A program made the position numbers and the translations under genes. From positions 231,983 to 295,982 of the forward strand of contig CAVQRC010000038.1 in NCBI GenBank assembly GCA_963715045.1: a stretch of 64,000 bases of DNA, in the 5' to 3' direction. The DNA comes from CAVQRC01 sp963715045 (lineage in GTDB: Bacteria; Planctomycetota; Planctomycetia; Pirellulales; Lacipirellulaceae). The first letter of the stretch is position 1; each line of letters starts with the position of its first letter. The notes beneath the pieces are model-generated. The model did not search any database. It worked only from the letters and a program-made list of their open reading frames with translations, and was not told the origin of the DNA. Positions 47,545 through 57,642 of the stretch are shown here, one piece after another.

Positions 47545-49341
47545 ATGGAACACATTCGAAACTTCTGCATTATCGCCCATATCGACCACGGCAAGTCGAC
47601 TCTGGCGGACCGGCTCATCCAAAGCTGCGGTGGAATTGCGCAGCGAGATCTGCATGAGCAGATGCTGGATTCGATGGACATCGAACGCGAACGCGGCATC
47701 ACCATTAAGAGCAACACGATCACGCTCAACTATCGCGCTCCGGATGGCAAAGACTACCTGCTGAATCTCATCGACACGCCTGGCCATGTCGATTTTTCGC
47801 ATGAAGTCAGGCGTTCTCTGATGGCGTGCGAAGGTGCGTTGATCATTGTCGATGCGTCGCAGGGAGTGGAGGCGCAGACGGTGGCCAATCTGTATATGGC
47901 ATTGGAACACGATTTGGAACTGCTGCCGATCATCAATAAGATCGATTTGCCTTCCGCAGATATCGAGCGCGCACAAGAAGCGATTGACGCGGAATTGGGA
48001 CTCGACCCGTTCGAAGCGATTGCGATTTCCGCGAAGAACGGCATCAACATTGACGAGGTGTTGGTGGGCATCGTCGAGAAGCTGCCGCCTCCCAAAGGCG
48101 ATCCCGACGCGCCTTTGAAAGCGCTAGTGTTTGATGCTCACTTCGACAAGTTTCGTGGCGTGATTCTGCAATGTCGCGTGATGGAGGGAACACTCAAGCC
48201 GCGCGATACGATTCACTTCATGCACGCCAATCGCGACTTCAAGGTGGATGAAGTTGGCTACAACCAGTTCCAACTCAATCCCCGCAAGCAACTCAGCGCG
48301 GGCGAAGTGGGCTACATTGTTGCTGGTGTAAAGAGTGTGCAGGATATTGAAATCGGCGATACGATCACGCTGCTCGATCGGCAGGCGGACGAGCCGATTC
48401 CTGGCTATCAGCAAGCCCGGCAGGTCGTGTTCTCGTCCATCTACCCCATGGATACCGGCGAGTATCAGGAACTCGCGAAGGCTCTGGACAAACTCGCGAT
48501 CAACGACGCGGCGCTGACATTCGAGAAAGACAGTTCGGCGGCGCTTGGTTTTGGATTCCGCTGCGGGTTTCTTGGCCTGCTGCACCTGGACGTCATTCAG
48601 GAACGCTTGCAGCGAGAGTTCGATATCGGCCTGGTGATCTCCGCTCCGTCGGTGAAGTACAAGCTGACCTTGAGAGATGGTTCAGAGATCGAGGTTGACA
48701 ACCCCAGCTACTGGCCCGATCCGATGTCCATCGAGTCTGCCAGTGAGCCGTACATCAAGGCTTCGATTATCACTCCCGAGACGTATGTCGGCGGGGTCAT
48801 GGAACTGTGCCGCGAGCATCGTTCGGAGAGTCAGACGATGGACTACCTGTCCGCCAAGCGGCTGGAAGTGACCAGCATCATGCCGCTCGGAGAGGTGCTG
48901 TTCGACTTCTACGGCAAGCTGAAAATGCTGACGCGCGGATACGGATCATTCGACTACGAGCCGATCGAGTATCGCAAAACCGACGTTGTCAAAGTCGACA
49001 TCCTGGTCAACAAAGAGCCTGTCGATACGCTTTCCTATCTTGTGCACCGCGACAAAGCACGCACACGCGCTTTGCACTACTGCGAACAGCTGGCCAAGGA
49101 GATTCCTCGACATCAATTCAAGATTCCGATCCAGGGCGCGATTGGTGGCGAGATTATCGCGCGAACCACAGTCGCTCCCTACCGGAAGGATGTCACCGAG
49201 AAACTCTACGGCGGCGACGTGACGCGCAAGAAGAAGCTGCTGGAGAAGCAGAAGAAGGGGAAGGCCAAGATGAAGCAGTTCGGCAGCGTGAATATTCCGC
49301 AAAAGGCCTTCGTCGCGGTCCTCCGCGCGGACGACGACTAG
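47545..49341 (+). CDS. lepA: Elongation factor 4 (LepA), ribosome back-translocating GTPase
   Basis: 598 residues, full length and intact. GTPase motifs: AHIDHGKST (G1), RGITIKS (G2), DTPGHVDF (G3), NKID (G4), SAK (G5). Domains II and III follow, then the LepA-specific EF-G-V-like region (GFRCGFLGLLHLDVIQERL, EVTSIMPLGEVLFDFY) and the unique C-terminal domain ending with GGDVTRKKKLLEKQKKGKAKMKQFG. It binds stalled or mistranslocated ribosomes in the cytoplasm. GC is lower than that of its neighbours (45-58% in sampled lines). It stands alone; nothing supports co-transcription with its neighbours. Confidence 0.98.
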   Translation: MEHIRNFCIIAHIDHGKSTLADRLIQSCGGIAQRDLHEQMLDSMDIERERGITIKSNTITLNYRAPDGKDYLLNLIDTPGHVDFSHEVRRSLMACEGALIIVDASQGVEAQTVANLYMALEHDLELLPIINKIDLPSADIERAQEAIDAELGLDPFEAIAISAKNGINIDEVLVGIVEKLPPPKGDPDAPLKALVFDAHFDKFRGVILQCRVMEGTLKPRDTIHFMHANRDFKVDEVGYNQFQLNPRKQLSAGEVGYIVAGVKSVQDIEIGDTITLLDRQADEPIPGYQQARQVVFSSIYPMDTGEYQELAKALDKLAINDAALTFEKDSSAALGFGFRCGFLGLLHLDVIQERLQREFDIGLVISAPSVKYKLTLRDGSEIEVDNPSYWPDPMSIESASEPYIKASIITPETYVGGVMELCREHRSESQTMDYLSAKRLEVTSIMPLGEVLFDFYGKLKMLTRGYGSFDYEPIEYRKTDVVKVDILVNKEPVDTLSYLVHRDKARTRALHYCEQLAKEIPRHQFKIPIQGAIGGEIIARTTVAPYRKDVTEKLYGGDVTRKKKLLEKQKKGKAKMKQFGSVNIPQKAFVAVLRADDD

Positions 49342-49525
49342 CAGCCCGTTGAAAAATGCATTTGAGCAGCGAGCGGCTGAAATTCGCCAGCTCTTCGTCG
49401 CCGAATCTCGACGTTCGGTTCTTGTGCACCTGTAGACAGCTGAGTTCGTCCAGGGCAATTGGCCAGGCCGGCACCGCCAGGGCAGTTGCGCGATCGGCCT
49501 GTCTGGCGTGGTGAGTTCACCGAGC

Positions 49526-51178
49526 TCACTCGCTGGCCGGGGGGGCCTTCAGCGATGACAGATACGCCACCAGGTCACCGACTTCTTCGACGGTGAGCAG
49601 ATTCGCCACGGTCGGCATGATCGAGGTCTCGATCGGGAAGTGGTCGTCGATCTCCTCTTTGCTGACGGACACCTGCTTGCCGTCGAGCTGGTTGAGCACG
49701 AGCTCGTAAGAGTCCTCGCGGTGGAGCACGCCCGAGACCGTCATTCCCGTGTCGAGCAGTACCATAATCGTTTGGTACTTCTCGGCGATCTTGGCGCTCG
49801 GCGCGACGATCGACTCGAGCAGATACTCCGGCTTCTCGCGACTGCCGATGCCGGCCAGGCTCGGTCCCACCTGGCCACCCTCAGGCGAATCGGCCGTATG
49901 GCAATTGTGGCACTTGATCTTGGTGTAGAAGACGTCGCGTCCACGGCCCGCATCACCACCGCTGAGGGCCGCGGCGTAGGCTGCCACTGGATTCAGTGCC
50001 CGCTCGGCCAACTCCGTGTCGACCGACATTTCGGCGATCCACTGCTCGATGAGTGCCGCCCCTGCTTCATCGATCAGCGAGCGACCGACCGTCGGCATCA
50101 TCGTGCCGGGGTCGGTCGAGCGGATTCTGGCCAGCAGGAACGACCGTTCTGGAACACCCGGCTCGATACCAAACTTAAAACCGCTCGAACCCCGTCCCGC
50201 GGCGACGGGCGTCTTGTAAACGCCCAGCCGTGTGGGCTCGGTCTGCGCCAGGGACAGATCCAGTCCCGAGACGTTCGCGGGTCCCGTTGGGTTGTGGCAG
50301 TGGGCACAGTTCACGTCGAGCCAGGTGCGGGCCCGCTCGGCGACCGTGCCCGCGGTCGTGGCGTATGCGTCGGGAACGCGGGCGATCGTCGCACGGTCCT
50401 GCGGCAGACCTACGAGCAATCCCAGCTGGTCCCAGTGGACCAGTTGGTTCATCGTGCCCTCGCTGGTGTCAATTTCACGATTCAAGTAACACGCTCGTGT
50501 GCCGATGGGCGCGACGGTGTCCTCGTTCTTGTGGCAGCGTTTGCACTGGTTCATGTCGGGCGTGATGAACTGCAACTGCCGCTCGCTGCCGTCGTAGTGA
50601 CGCCAGGCAATGTCTGTTTTTCCGCCCACGACGGCGCGGCGGGCGTCGCTGCCCTGCTCGTTCCACAAATAGGGCACGGCCACCCAGCCCTTAGTCTGGT
50701 GGATCATCAACCGTGTTTCGACGAGCTGTTCACCCGCCGAAGCGTCGTTCAAATCGCGTGCGAACGAGACTGTCTGGACCAATATCGAGCCGACGGGAAA
50801 ATCGAGGACGTCGTGGTCGAGGTACGCGGCCTTGGTACCGGGCGGCAGGTACATGTAGTGCCGCGATTGGGCATGGTCGAGAAACTGTGCCGTAGTGAGC
50901 TGGTAGGGGATCACACCTGCGTTGGGTACCTGGTTGGGTAAATCGGCGAACAGGTGGTACTCGGAGAGCAGCATCGCGGGCCGTCTCGCGTCGACATCGA
51001 CGCTTACGGCCACCGTGGTATTCTCGGGCTTTGCGGTGTCCTGCGAATTGGTGGCCGCATCCTGCCGTGGCTCGCGAATTGGCGGGGACCCGTCACCGCA
51101 GCCACCGACGGCGACGGTCCACGCGCCGGCCAATAGTATCGAACTCAGCCATGCTCGCCAGTTCGGAAACGATGTCAC
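49526..51178 (-). CDS. Exported multi-heme c-type cytochrome lipoprotein (TIGR03806/SO2930-like), copy 2 of operon
   Basis: 550 residues. Lipoprotein signal ending in AVGGCGDGS. The N-terminal domain (MLLSEYHLFADLPNQVPNAGVIPYQL, LPPGTKAAYLD) is shared with the gene upstream. Heme sites: CKRCH near residue 220, CAHCH near 290 and CHNCH near 425. The last belongs to an extra C-terminal cytochrome domain (GRDVFYTKIKCHNCHTADSP) absent from the upstream copy. GTG start overlaps the upstream TGA (GTGA at 51175-51178). The family is known to occur next to a parallel beta-helix protein, as here; it is thought to be an exported redox pair of unknown substrate. Confidence 0.85.
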   Translation of the reverse strand: MTSFPNWRAWLSSILLAGAWTVAVGGCGDGSPPIREPRQDAATNSQDTAKPENTTVAVSVDVDARRPAMLLSEYHLFADLPNQVPNAGVIPYQLTTAQFLDHAQSRHYMYLPPGTKAAYLDHDVLDFPVGSILVQTVSFARDLNDASAGEQLVETRLMIHQTKGWVAVPYLWNEQGSDARRAVVGGKTDIAWRHYDGSERQLQFITPDMNQCKRCHKNEDTVAPIGTRACYLNREIDTSEGTMNQLVHWDQLGLLVGLPQDRATIARVPDAYATTAGTVAERARTWLDVNCAHCHNPTGPANVSGLDLSLAQTEPTRLGVYKTPVAAGRGSSGFKFGIEPGVPERSFLLARIRSTDPGTMMPTVGRSLIDEAGAALIEQWIAEMSVDTELAERALNPVAAYAAALSGGDAGRGRDVFYTKIKCHNCHTADSPEGGQVGPSLAGIGSREKPEYLLESIVAPSAKIAEKYQTIMVLLDTGMTVSGVLHREDSYELVLNQLDGKQVSVSKEEIDDHFPIETSIMPTVANLLTVEEVGDLVAYLSSLKAPPASE

Positions 51179-52376
51179 TGCTGCTGGTCCTCAAGCTGAT
51201 CGGGCGATCCGGGTGGGTCAGGTTTCCAAAGCCCGCCGTGGAGTCGGTCTGCGGCGGATTGTGCGGCGGCCATTTCCGGGAATTCCATCGAAGCGATCCA
51301 ATCCTCAATGAGTGCCAGGCCCTCCTCGTGCGTCGTGCCGCGGCCCACGATCGGCATCCGCACACCAGGGTCCGTGGCTGCGAGGCGGTAGGCCAGGATC
51401 GACCGGGCGGGATGCCCCGGTTCGATCCCGAACCGGCCGTTGCCCACTCCGCGACCGGCGGCCACCGGTGCCTTGAACACGCCGTAGCGTACTGGTATCC
51501 GTTGCTCGTACCTGAGATCGAGTCCCGACGTGGCAGCCAGCCCGTCGGGCCGATGACAATTCGAACAGTTCATCGACAGGTACGCCCGCGCCCGATCCTC
51601 GAGCGTGCCGGTGGCAGGATCATTCCAAGTGGGAATTCGCGCGCCTGGTCGGGATCGTGCGGCGTGCCGGTCAAGTAACCGACACGCGTCCAATGGCCCA
51701 GTTGATTTTCAACGCCATCGGTGTAGCGGTAATCGCGATTGATCTGTCCGATGTCGATCGGGCCTAACGGTTGGACGACGCCGTCGATTTCGTGGCACTG
51801 ATTGCATTCGTTACGGTTTGGCGCCAGGTATCGGTGCCGCCGTTGGCTGCCATCGTAATGCACCCAGGAAACGTCGGCACTGGTCCCCGTCACGGACAGT
51901 CGTGCTTCGCTGACATCATCGTTCCAGATGTACTGCAGTCCCTCCCAACCGGCGCGGCGATTGACGAACAGCCGCGTTTCGATAATTCGCTCGTGCGAGG
52001 TCGGATCGCGGATGTCATCGAGATAGCCCACCGTCAGGATCAACACCGTGCCGACCGGAAACACGAGCTTGTCTTCGCCCTCGCAGCGAATACGTTTGTG
52101 TTCGGGCAACCAGACGAACCGATGCAACTGTGCATAGTCCGCGAAATGCGGCGTGTTCAAGTCGTACGGTAAGACGCGACGGTTCGGGATCTGGTGCGCG
52201 GCATCGACGAAGAAGTAATGCTGGCTGAGGTGCTGAGCCGGCGGCGCCTCGACGTCGAAATCAACTGCCGGCGTTTCAGTCGCGGCACCGACGCTCAGCA
52301 GCAGCCGAGGTGCGGTGCCGACCAATACCGGCAACGCCCCAGCAAGTACCATCACGCCGCGCCGCAACCTGTCCAT
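51175..52376 (-). CDS. Exported diheme c-type cytochrome (TIGR03806/SO2930-like), copy 1 of operon (one frameshift)
   Basis: About 400 residues: signal MDRLRRGVMVLAGALPVLVG, the domain LSQHYFFVDAAHQIPNRRVLPYDLNTP, heme sites CNQCH and CSNCH. The frame slips in GCGCGCG near 51637, where DPDQA joins RIPTWNDPATGTLEDRARAYL. It shares both heme-bearing domains with its downstream neighbour but lacks the third cytochrome domain, pointing to tandem duplication followed by fusion. Start is 13 bp after the beta-helix gene; end overlaps the next gene by 4 bp. Confidence 0.85.
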
Positions 52377-52389
52377 GAATCAATCCGGG

Positions 52390-53775
52390 CTATTCGACAG
52401 CTTCAATGACCACGGCCGTCACGCTCGGCAACGGGGTGCCATGTACCGAGAGATCGCGGAGTACGGTCGCGTTGGTCGGCTCTTCCAGCAGGGCCGCCGC
52501 ACCAAGATTGGCGAACGCGACCTCCCCCTCGGCTTTGCGGTTGTCGTGGATGCTCAACACGGGGGCAGTCGTGTCGCCATCGTCGGCGACCACGCCGTCC
52601 CACACGATATCGGGCAGCGGCGTGCCCGCCACGAGGGCCAGGAACTCGCCGAACCGGCCTGCCGGCGCGTCGCCGCCAGGGCCAAATGTGTTGTCATGCA
52701 CGTGAATCCTGGTGGGGTAGGGGACGTAGTTAGGGTCTTTGATCTTGATCCCCGTGGAGATGTAACTCGTGATCAACAGGCTGATCGTTCCGTGGTCGCG
52801 TACGTCGTTGCCGAAAAACTCAACGTTCGAGTTGGCCATTACCATCATCCCGGTCCCGGTCGGCACCGTACCGACGATGTTCCCTGGCGGCGCGAAGTTG
52901 GGTGTGTTGTTGTCGAATACCTTGTTGTCATACACGCGGATGTTGTGCCCCCGCTGCTGAGGCAGGTCGGGCAGGTCGAACACCAGAATCCCGCCGGTGT
53001 TTTTGGTGGCCGTGTTGCCGTAGGCTTCGGCGTCGTGGCAGTTCTCGATCTCGATTCCGGCCACGTTGTATTCGGCGCGGCAGTTGCGAATGATGACATT
53101 CTTCGACTGCCCGACGTAGATTCCCGAGTCGGATCCCCCGATCGCCACGCAATCTTCGATCAGCACGTTCTGCGAGCTGACCGGGTAGATGCCGTAGGCG
53201 CCGTTGGTTGACTTGGGACCGCCGGTCCATTCGGCCCGCACGCGGCGGATCACGATGTTATCTGCGGAGTGCGACTTCAGTCCGTTGCCCTTGGTATCTT
53301 CGATCGCCAGGTCCTCGACCGTGACACCGTTACTGGTGATGTAGAGTCCCTCGGCACCCGCCTCCTGGTTCTTGAAGCTGAGGATCGTCTTGTCCATCCC
53401 GCGGCCGCGGATCGTGACGTTCTCCACGTCGAGCGACAATCCCGAGGTGAGTTCGAACACGCCTTCCTCGAATTGGATGACGTCCCCGGGTTCCGCCAGG
53501 ATCAGCTCTTCCTGGATCGCCAGCTGCACATCGGGGCCAGGTGAAAACGTGATCGTGGCGTCGGTCTGGCCGCGGGCGGTGGATTCGTTCGTGGTGGCGT
53601 TACCGGCTAGATTATCGGTAGTGGCATCCGTGTCGGCACGTGACACGTCTCCCCGTTCCGCGTCGGCGGCAGGCCCGTCCTTGCCCGTCGGGTCGCCCCC
53701 ACCGCAGCCCGAGGCGACCGTCAGCAGACTGAAGAAAACAGTCATCAAACAGAGCGACGACATCCGCATAATCAT
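52390..53775 (-). CDS. Parallel beta-helix lipoprotein (TIGR03805-like)
   Basis: 461 residues: lipoprotein signal with LLTVASGCGGG, a Ser/Thr/Asp linker, then right-handed beta-helix turns (VTVEDLAIEDTKGNGLKSH, NVLIEDCVAIGGSDSGIYVG, NVIIRNCRAEYNVAGIEIEN, HDAEAYGNTATKNTGGILVF). Such folds serve as polysaccharide lyases, isomerases or binding modules; no catalytic residues are evident. Family knowledge pairs it with the diheme cytochrome that follows. First gene of the three-gene operon. Upstream lies repeat copy 9. Confidence 0.85.
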   Translation of the reverse strand: MIMRMSSLCLMTVFFSLLTVASGCGGGDPTGKDGPAADAERGDVSRADTDATTDNLAGNATTNESTARGQTDATITFSPGPDVQLAIQEELILAEPGDVIQFEEGVFELTSGLSLDVENVTIRGRGMDKTILSFKNQEAGAEGLYITSNGVTVEDLAIEDTKGNGLKSHSADNIVIRRVRAEWTGGPKSTNGAYGIYPVSSQNVLIEDCVAIGGSDSGIYVGQSKNVIIRNCRAEYNVAGIEIENCHDAEAYGNTATKNTGGILVFDLPDLPQQRGHNIRVYDNKVFDNNTPNFAPPGNIVGTVPTGTGMMVMANSNVEFFGNDVRDHGTISLLITSYISTGIKIKDPNYVPYPTRIHVHDNTFGPGGDAPAGRFGEFLALVAGTPLPDIVWDGVVADDGDTTAPVLSIHDNRKAEGEVAFANLGAAALLEEPTNATVLRDLSVHGTPLPSVTAVVIEAVE

Positions 53776-53808
53776 CCTTCCCGATCGCTTGTTTCAGCAA
53801 GCACAAGT

Positions 53809-53888
53809 ACCTATCCCAAAACCTTAGTGAACGTGTCCCACGGCCGGGAAACAAGGCGGTGAAGACCCGTTCTGCAATGACTACTAAA
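53809..53888 (+). repeat. 80-bp dispersed element, copy 9 (right end degenerate)
   Basis: ACCTATCCCAAAACCTTAGTG left end and GTCCCACGGCCGGGAAACAA core are good; the right part (CCGTTCTGCAATGACTACTAAA) has lost the GGGATCGG end. 53889-54253 shows no convincing gene. Confidence 0.82.
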
Positions 53889-54253
53889 ATAGCCTCTCCT
53901 TCTCGCCGCCGCCACGAACCAAAACGCTGCGAATCCCCGGCGAAGCGTTGGCTCGCGACCGCGGTCTGAGGTCCCGCGTGAGTTTCTTTCCCGACATGGA
54001 CGCGAACGGGATCCCCGATCGGTTCGATTGGCAAATCGTCCGTGCCAATCATCCTGACGAGCCGCATCTGGACCTGGCGGCGATACTGCGTCACGCAGGA
54101 GCCACAGATCGGCCGTCTGTGGGCTTGGTTGACCGCGAGGGCTGCCTTATCCTGGCGGCAGCGGATACGAAGTCGGCCCGGCGGTGCCGCGGAGCACCGC
54201 GCAAGTCAAGGCACCATCTTTTCCACGGCAGGCGACTAGAGACGGCAAGCCCA

Positions 54254-55130
54254 ATGACCAAGCCAAAGAGCCGTCGGGGATTCACGTTAGTGGAACTGCT
54301 GGTCGTGATCGCGATCATCGGCGTTCTCGTGGCGCTGCTGTTACCCGCAGTGCAAAGTGCCCGCGAGGCGGCCCGCCGCACGAGTTGCCGGAACAACCTC
54401 AAACAACTCGGGTTGGCGTCGGTCACCTATCATGACTCTCATGGCATCCTCCCCTACTGCCCGTCGGCCGACAATCGCGATCAGAGCCATGCCCAGCGAC
54501 GAAGCTGGGTGATTGCCATCTTGCCGCACATCGAGCAGCAGTCACTGTATGACCAAATGGACATGAGCATTCAGGGCAACAAAGGCATCAATCTGGAATT
54601 GATCCAGCAGAATATGCCCGAAGTGCTGTGTCCCTCGGACGACGATGCACTCGCGCCGCGGGTCACGGAATTGTCCCAGTCGGTCTGGGCCGCGACAACT
54701 TCCGTTGCAGTAGGCCTGATCTGCTACGCCGCGAACTCAGGCGACCACCGCAATCGAACCGGCGTCGGTGCACCAACACCGCCCTACATGAACTGGGCCA
54801 ATGACGCCTACGACGCCCAGTCCACGCGAGGTGTCATCAGCCGGTTCGCCTGGAGGCGCGTACCGCGAGATCACCGACGGCACGTCACACACGTACCTGT
54901 ACGGCGAGATCGTACCCAGCTGGTGCCACTGGCACGCCTGGGGACTGCAGAGCTGGAGTACGACCGCCCATCCACTCAATGCGTTTAACAACCTGGTCCG
55001 CGAACCGATCGGGATGGAAATCGTCCCTGCGGCGATTCCCGAGCGGTATAGCGATCCCAGCACATCCGGGCTCGAAAGGGAAGTCAAGTCCGGCGAAGAG
55101 AACGTATTTCACTTTGAACTGACCGATTGA
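54254..55130 (+). CDS. DUF1559 pseudopilin-like protein (one frameshift)
   Basis: About 292 residues. N-terminal prepilin signal RRGFTLVELLVVIAIIGVLV with the cleavage Gly-Phe and Glu at +5, then LLPAVQSAREAARRTSCRNNLKQLGLA, the DUF1559 opening. Break near 54848 (SSAGSPGGAYREITDGTSHTYLYGE in another frame). The family normally ends with an H-X9-DG motif; here the protein stops at EENVFHFELTD without it. Planctomycetes encode many such proteins, exported and possibly forming surface fibres. ATG at 54254 is used; sequence upstream in frame looks non-coding. Confidence 0.85.
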
Positions 55131-55194
55131 ATCACCCTCGCCCCGGTATAATGTGGTCAGATCGAGGTGGCGACTGTTGGCTCGAGGATGAACG

Positions 55195-57638
55195 ATGCGT
55201 ATGCGTGTGATTTGCGGTGCTGTGACGATTTGTCTGTCGTCGCTGCTGGTGTCGAGGGCGAACGGATCGGATCGCGTCGATTTCAATCGAGATATCCGCC
55301 CGATCCTGTCCGCGAAATGCATTGCCTGCCACGGACCCGACGAAGCTGCCCGCCAGGCGGAGCTGCGGTTCGACACCGCGGAGGGGGAGGAAGGTCCATT
55401 TCGAATTCGCGACGGAACTGCGGCCATCGAGCCGGGTGACCTTCAAGGCAGCGCCATCTGGTATCGGTTGACGACGCAGGATGCCGATGAGGCCATGCCG
55501 CCGCCGGGCTCCAGTCAGCAGCCGCTGAACGATCAGCAGCGAGAGTTGATCAGACAATGGATCCTGCAGGGGGCCGAGTATGCAGACCACTGGGCGTTTG
55601 TCGCTCCCCAGCCACAATCGACCCCCGACACGCGCGATCGAGCATGGTGTTCCAATCGCATCGATCGGTTCGTGATGGCCCGCCTGGAACAGGAAGGCCT
55701 GCGACCCCAACCCCGCGCCGACAAGCGGACGTTGATCCGGCGGGTCACGTTCGACCTGACCGGCTTGCCCCCGACGCGCGAGGCCATCCGTCACTTCATC
55801 GAAGATGAGTCTCCGGATGCCTATGAGCGACTCGTCGATCGGCTGATTGGTACGCCCCAGTACGGCGAGCACATGACGAAGTACTGGTTGGATCTGGTGC
55901 GGTTCGCCGACACCAATGGCATTCATCATGACCATTACCGCGAAATGACACCCTACCGCGATTGGGTCATTCGCGCTTTCAACGACAACCTGAGGTTCGA
56001 TGAGTTCATCGTCGATCAAGTCGCCGGAGACCTCTACGAACAGCCGACACTCGATCAGCAGATCGCCTCGGGTTTCAATCGCCTGCATCTCGTGATTGAC
56101 GTGGGAACGGCGATCCCTCAGGAGAGCTTTACCCGCAATGTCATCGATCGCGTCTCGGCAGTCGGCACAGCGTTCCTGGGTTTGACCGTTGGATGCGCGG
56201 TTTGCCATGACCACAAGTACGATCCGGTCACGCAAAGAGACTTCTATCAACTCTACGCGTTCTTCAACAACATCGATGCCGCACCGGAAACACCGGGTAA
56301 GGGCATTCATGCTCCGTTCATCCGCATCCCGACGCGAGAACAGGCCGAGCAACTGGAAGTCCATCGAAAACGCAGATGGCAGTTGCGTCTGCCAGAATCA
56401 GAGTCGCTGGAGGCGACGGCGGCGGGCGTCGCAGCCGAGGGACGCCAAAGCGATGTCGACGTCGAACGCCGCATCACTGTTGAAAGCGACCGAAGGAGAG
56501 CTGCAGGACACTCAACAGAATGAAAACGGAGCTGGAAAGTGCGATTCCCGTTTCCCTGGTCATGAAAGAACGTGAGGAAGTTCGTCCCACTCACATCCTG
56601 GTGCGGGGTGCGTATGACCAGCCGGGCGAGAAGGTCGACCGCGGTACCCCGAACTTTCTACCTCCCTTGAAATCCGCTGCTGAGTCAAGACACGGATGGA
56701 TCTCGCCCGCTGGCTGACCGATGGCCAGCATCCCCTCGACGGCGCGGCGTCACGGTAAATCGTTTCTGGCAGCAATTTTTCGGCGTCGGCCTGGTGCGGA
56801 CCGCTGAAGACTTTGGAACGCAAGGTGATTTGCCCAGTCATCCGGGGCTGCTGGACGACCTGGCAACCCGCTTCATGGCGTCTGCATGGGACGTTAAGAC
56901 GCTCGTGAGGTCGATTGTCTGCTCTCAAACCTATCAGCAATCTTCTACGGCGCCGGTCGCCGCGTACCGATCGGATCCCCACAATCGATTGCTGGCCCGA
57001 GGCTCACGGTTCCGGTTGGATGCTGAAATGGTCCGAGACCAGATCCTCGCGGTCAGCGGCTTGTTGAAACAGTCGCTGTACGGCAAGAGCGTGAAGCCGC
57101 CGCAACCTCCCAACCTGTGGAAGACCGTTTCGATGGTCTCTTCGAGTACTTACTCGTTCACGGCCGACACCGGGCCGAAGATCTACCGCCGCAGCTTGTA
57201 CAGTTTCTGGAAGCGCGCGATGCCGCCGCCGCAGATGACGATTTTCGACGCGCCCACGAGGGAGAGCTGCATTGCCCGCCGGGAGCGTACGAATACGCCA
57301 CTGCAGGCGCTCGTGCTCATGAACGAAGAGCAATACTTCAAGGCCGCTCGGTGTTTTGCCCGGGAACTTCTCGAGAACGCAGATCTCAGTGACGAGCAGC
57401 GGTCTCAGCATTGGCCTACGAGACGGTCACCTCGCAGCTGCCCGATGCGTCCGAAATGGCCAGGCTCCGTCGTGCGCTGGACGCTTTCCGAAAGGTCTAT
57501 CGAGCAGATGACGCGTCGCTTGAAGCGATCACAGCGGACCTGGGCGACGTCACTGACGCGGATCGCATGAAGATCGCGGCCTACACCATGCTGACCAATT
57601 CACTATTCAATCTCGATGTGGCAAAGACCCGGGAATGA
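55195..57638 (+). CDS. PSCyt1-DUF1549-DUF1553 exported cytochrome protein (at least five frameshifts)
   Basis: Signal peptide MRMRVICGAVTICLSSLLVS, a planctomycete cytochrome C domain with CIACHGPDEA, then DUF1549 (IDRFVMARLEQEGL, VTFDLTGLPPT, YGEHMTKYWLDLVRFADTNG, CAVCHDHKYDPVTQRDFYQL) and DUF1553 (VTVNRFWQQFFGVGLVRTAEDFG, FEQRR-like REsCIARRERTNTPLQALVLMNE). The middle, 56340-56520, is scrambled by frameshifts, with further breaks near 56690, 56745 and 57408. The C-terminal part runs through ETVTSQLPDASEMARLRRAL. About 815 residues remain, shorter than the 900-1100 usual, because the linker between the two domains is short. Paired with DUF1501 downstream, 4 bp away. Confidence 0.88.
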
Positions 57639-57642
57639 CCGC

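Noticed and set aside
49342..49525. Sequence after lepA beginning GCAGCCCGTTGAAAAATGCA, looked at as a terminator or repeat.
   Set aside because: Only one copy in the window and no clear stem-loop followed by a T run; nothing further supported.
53948..54253. An in-frame 102-codon extension upstream of the DUF1559 start.
   Set aside because: DUF1559 proteins begin with the prepilin signal, and the extension shows no motif or signal sequence of its own.
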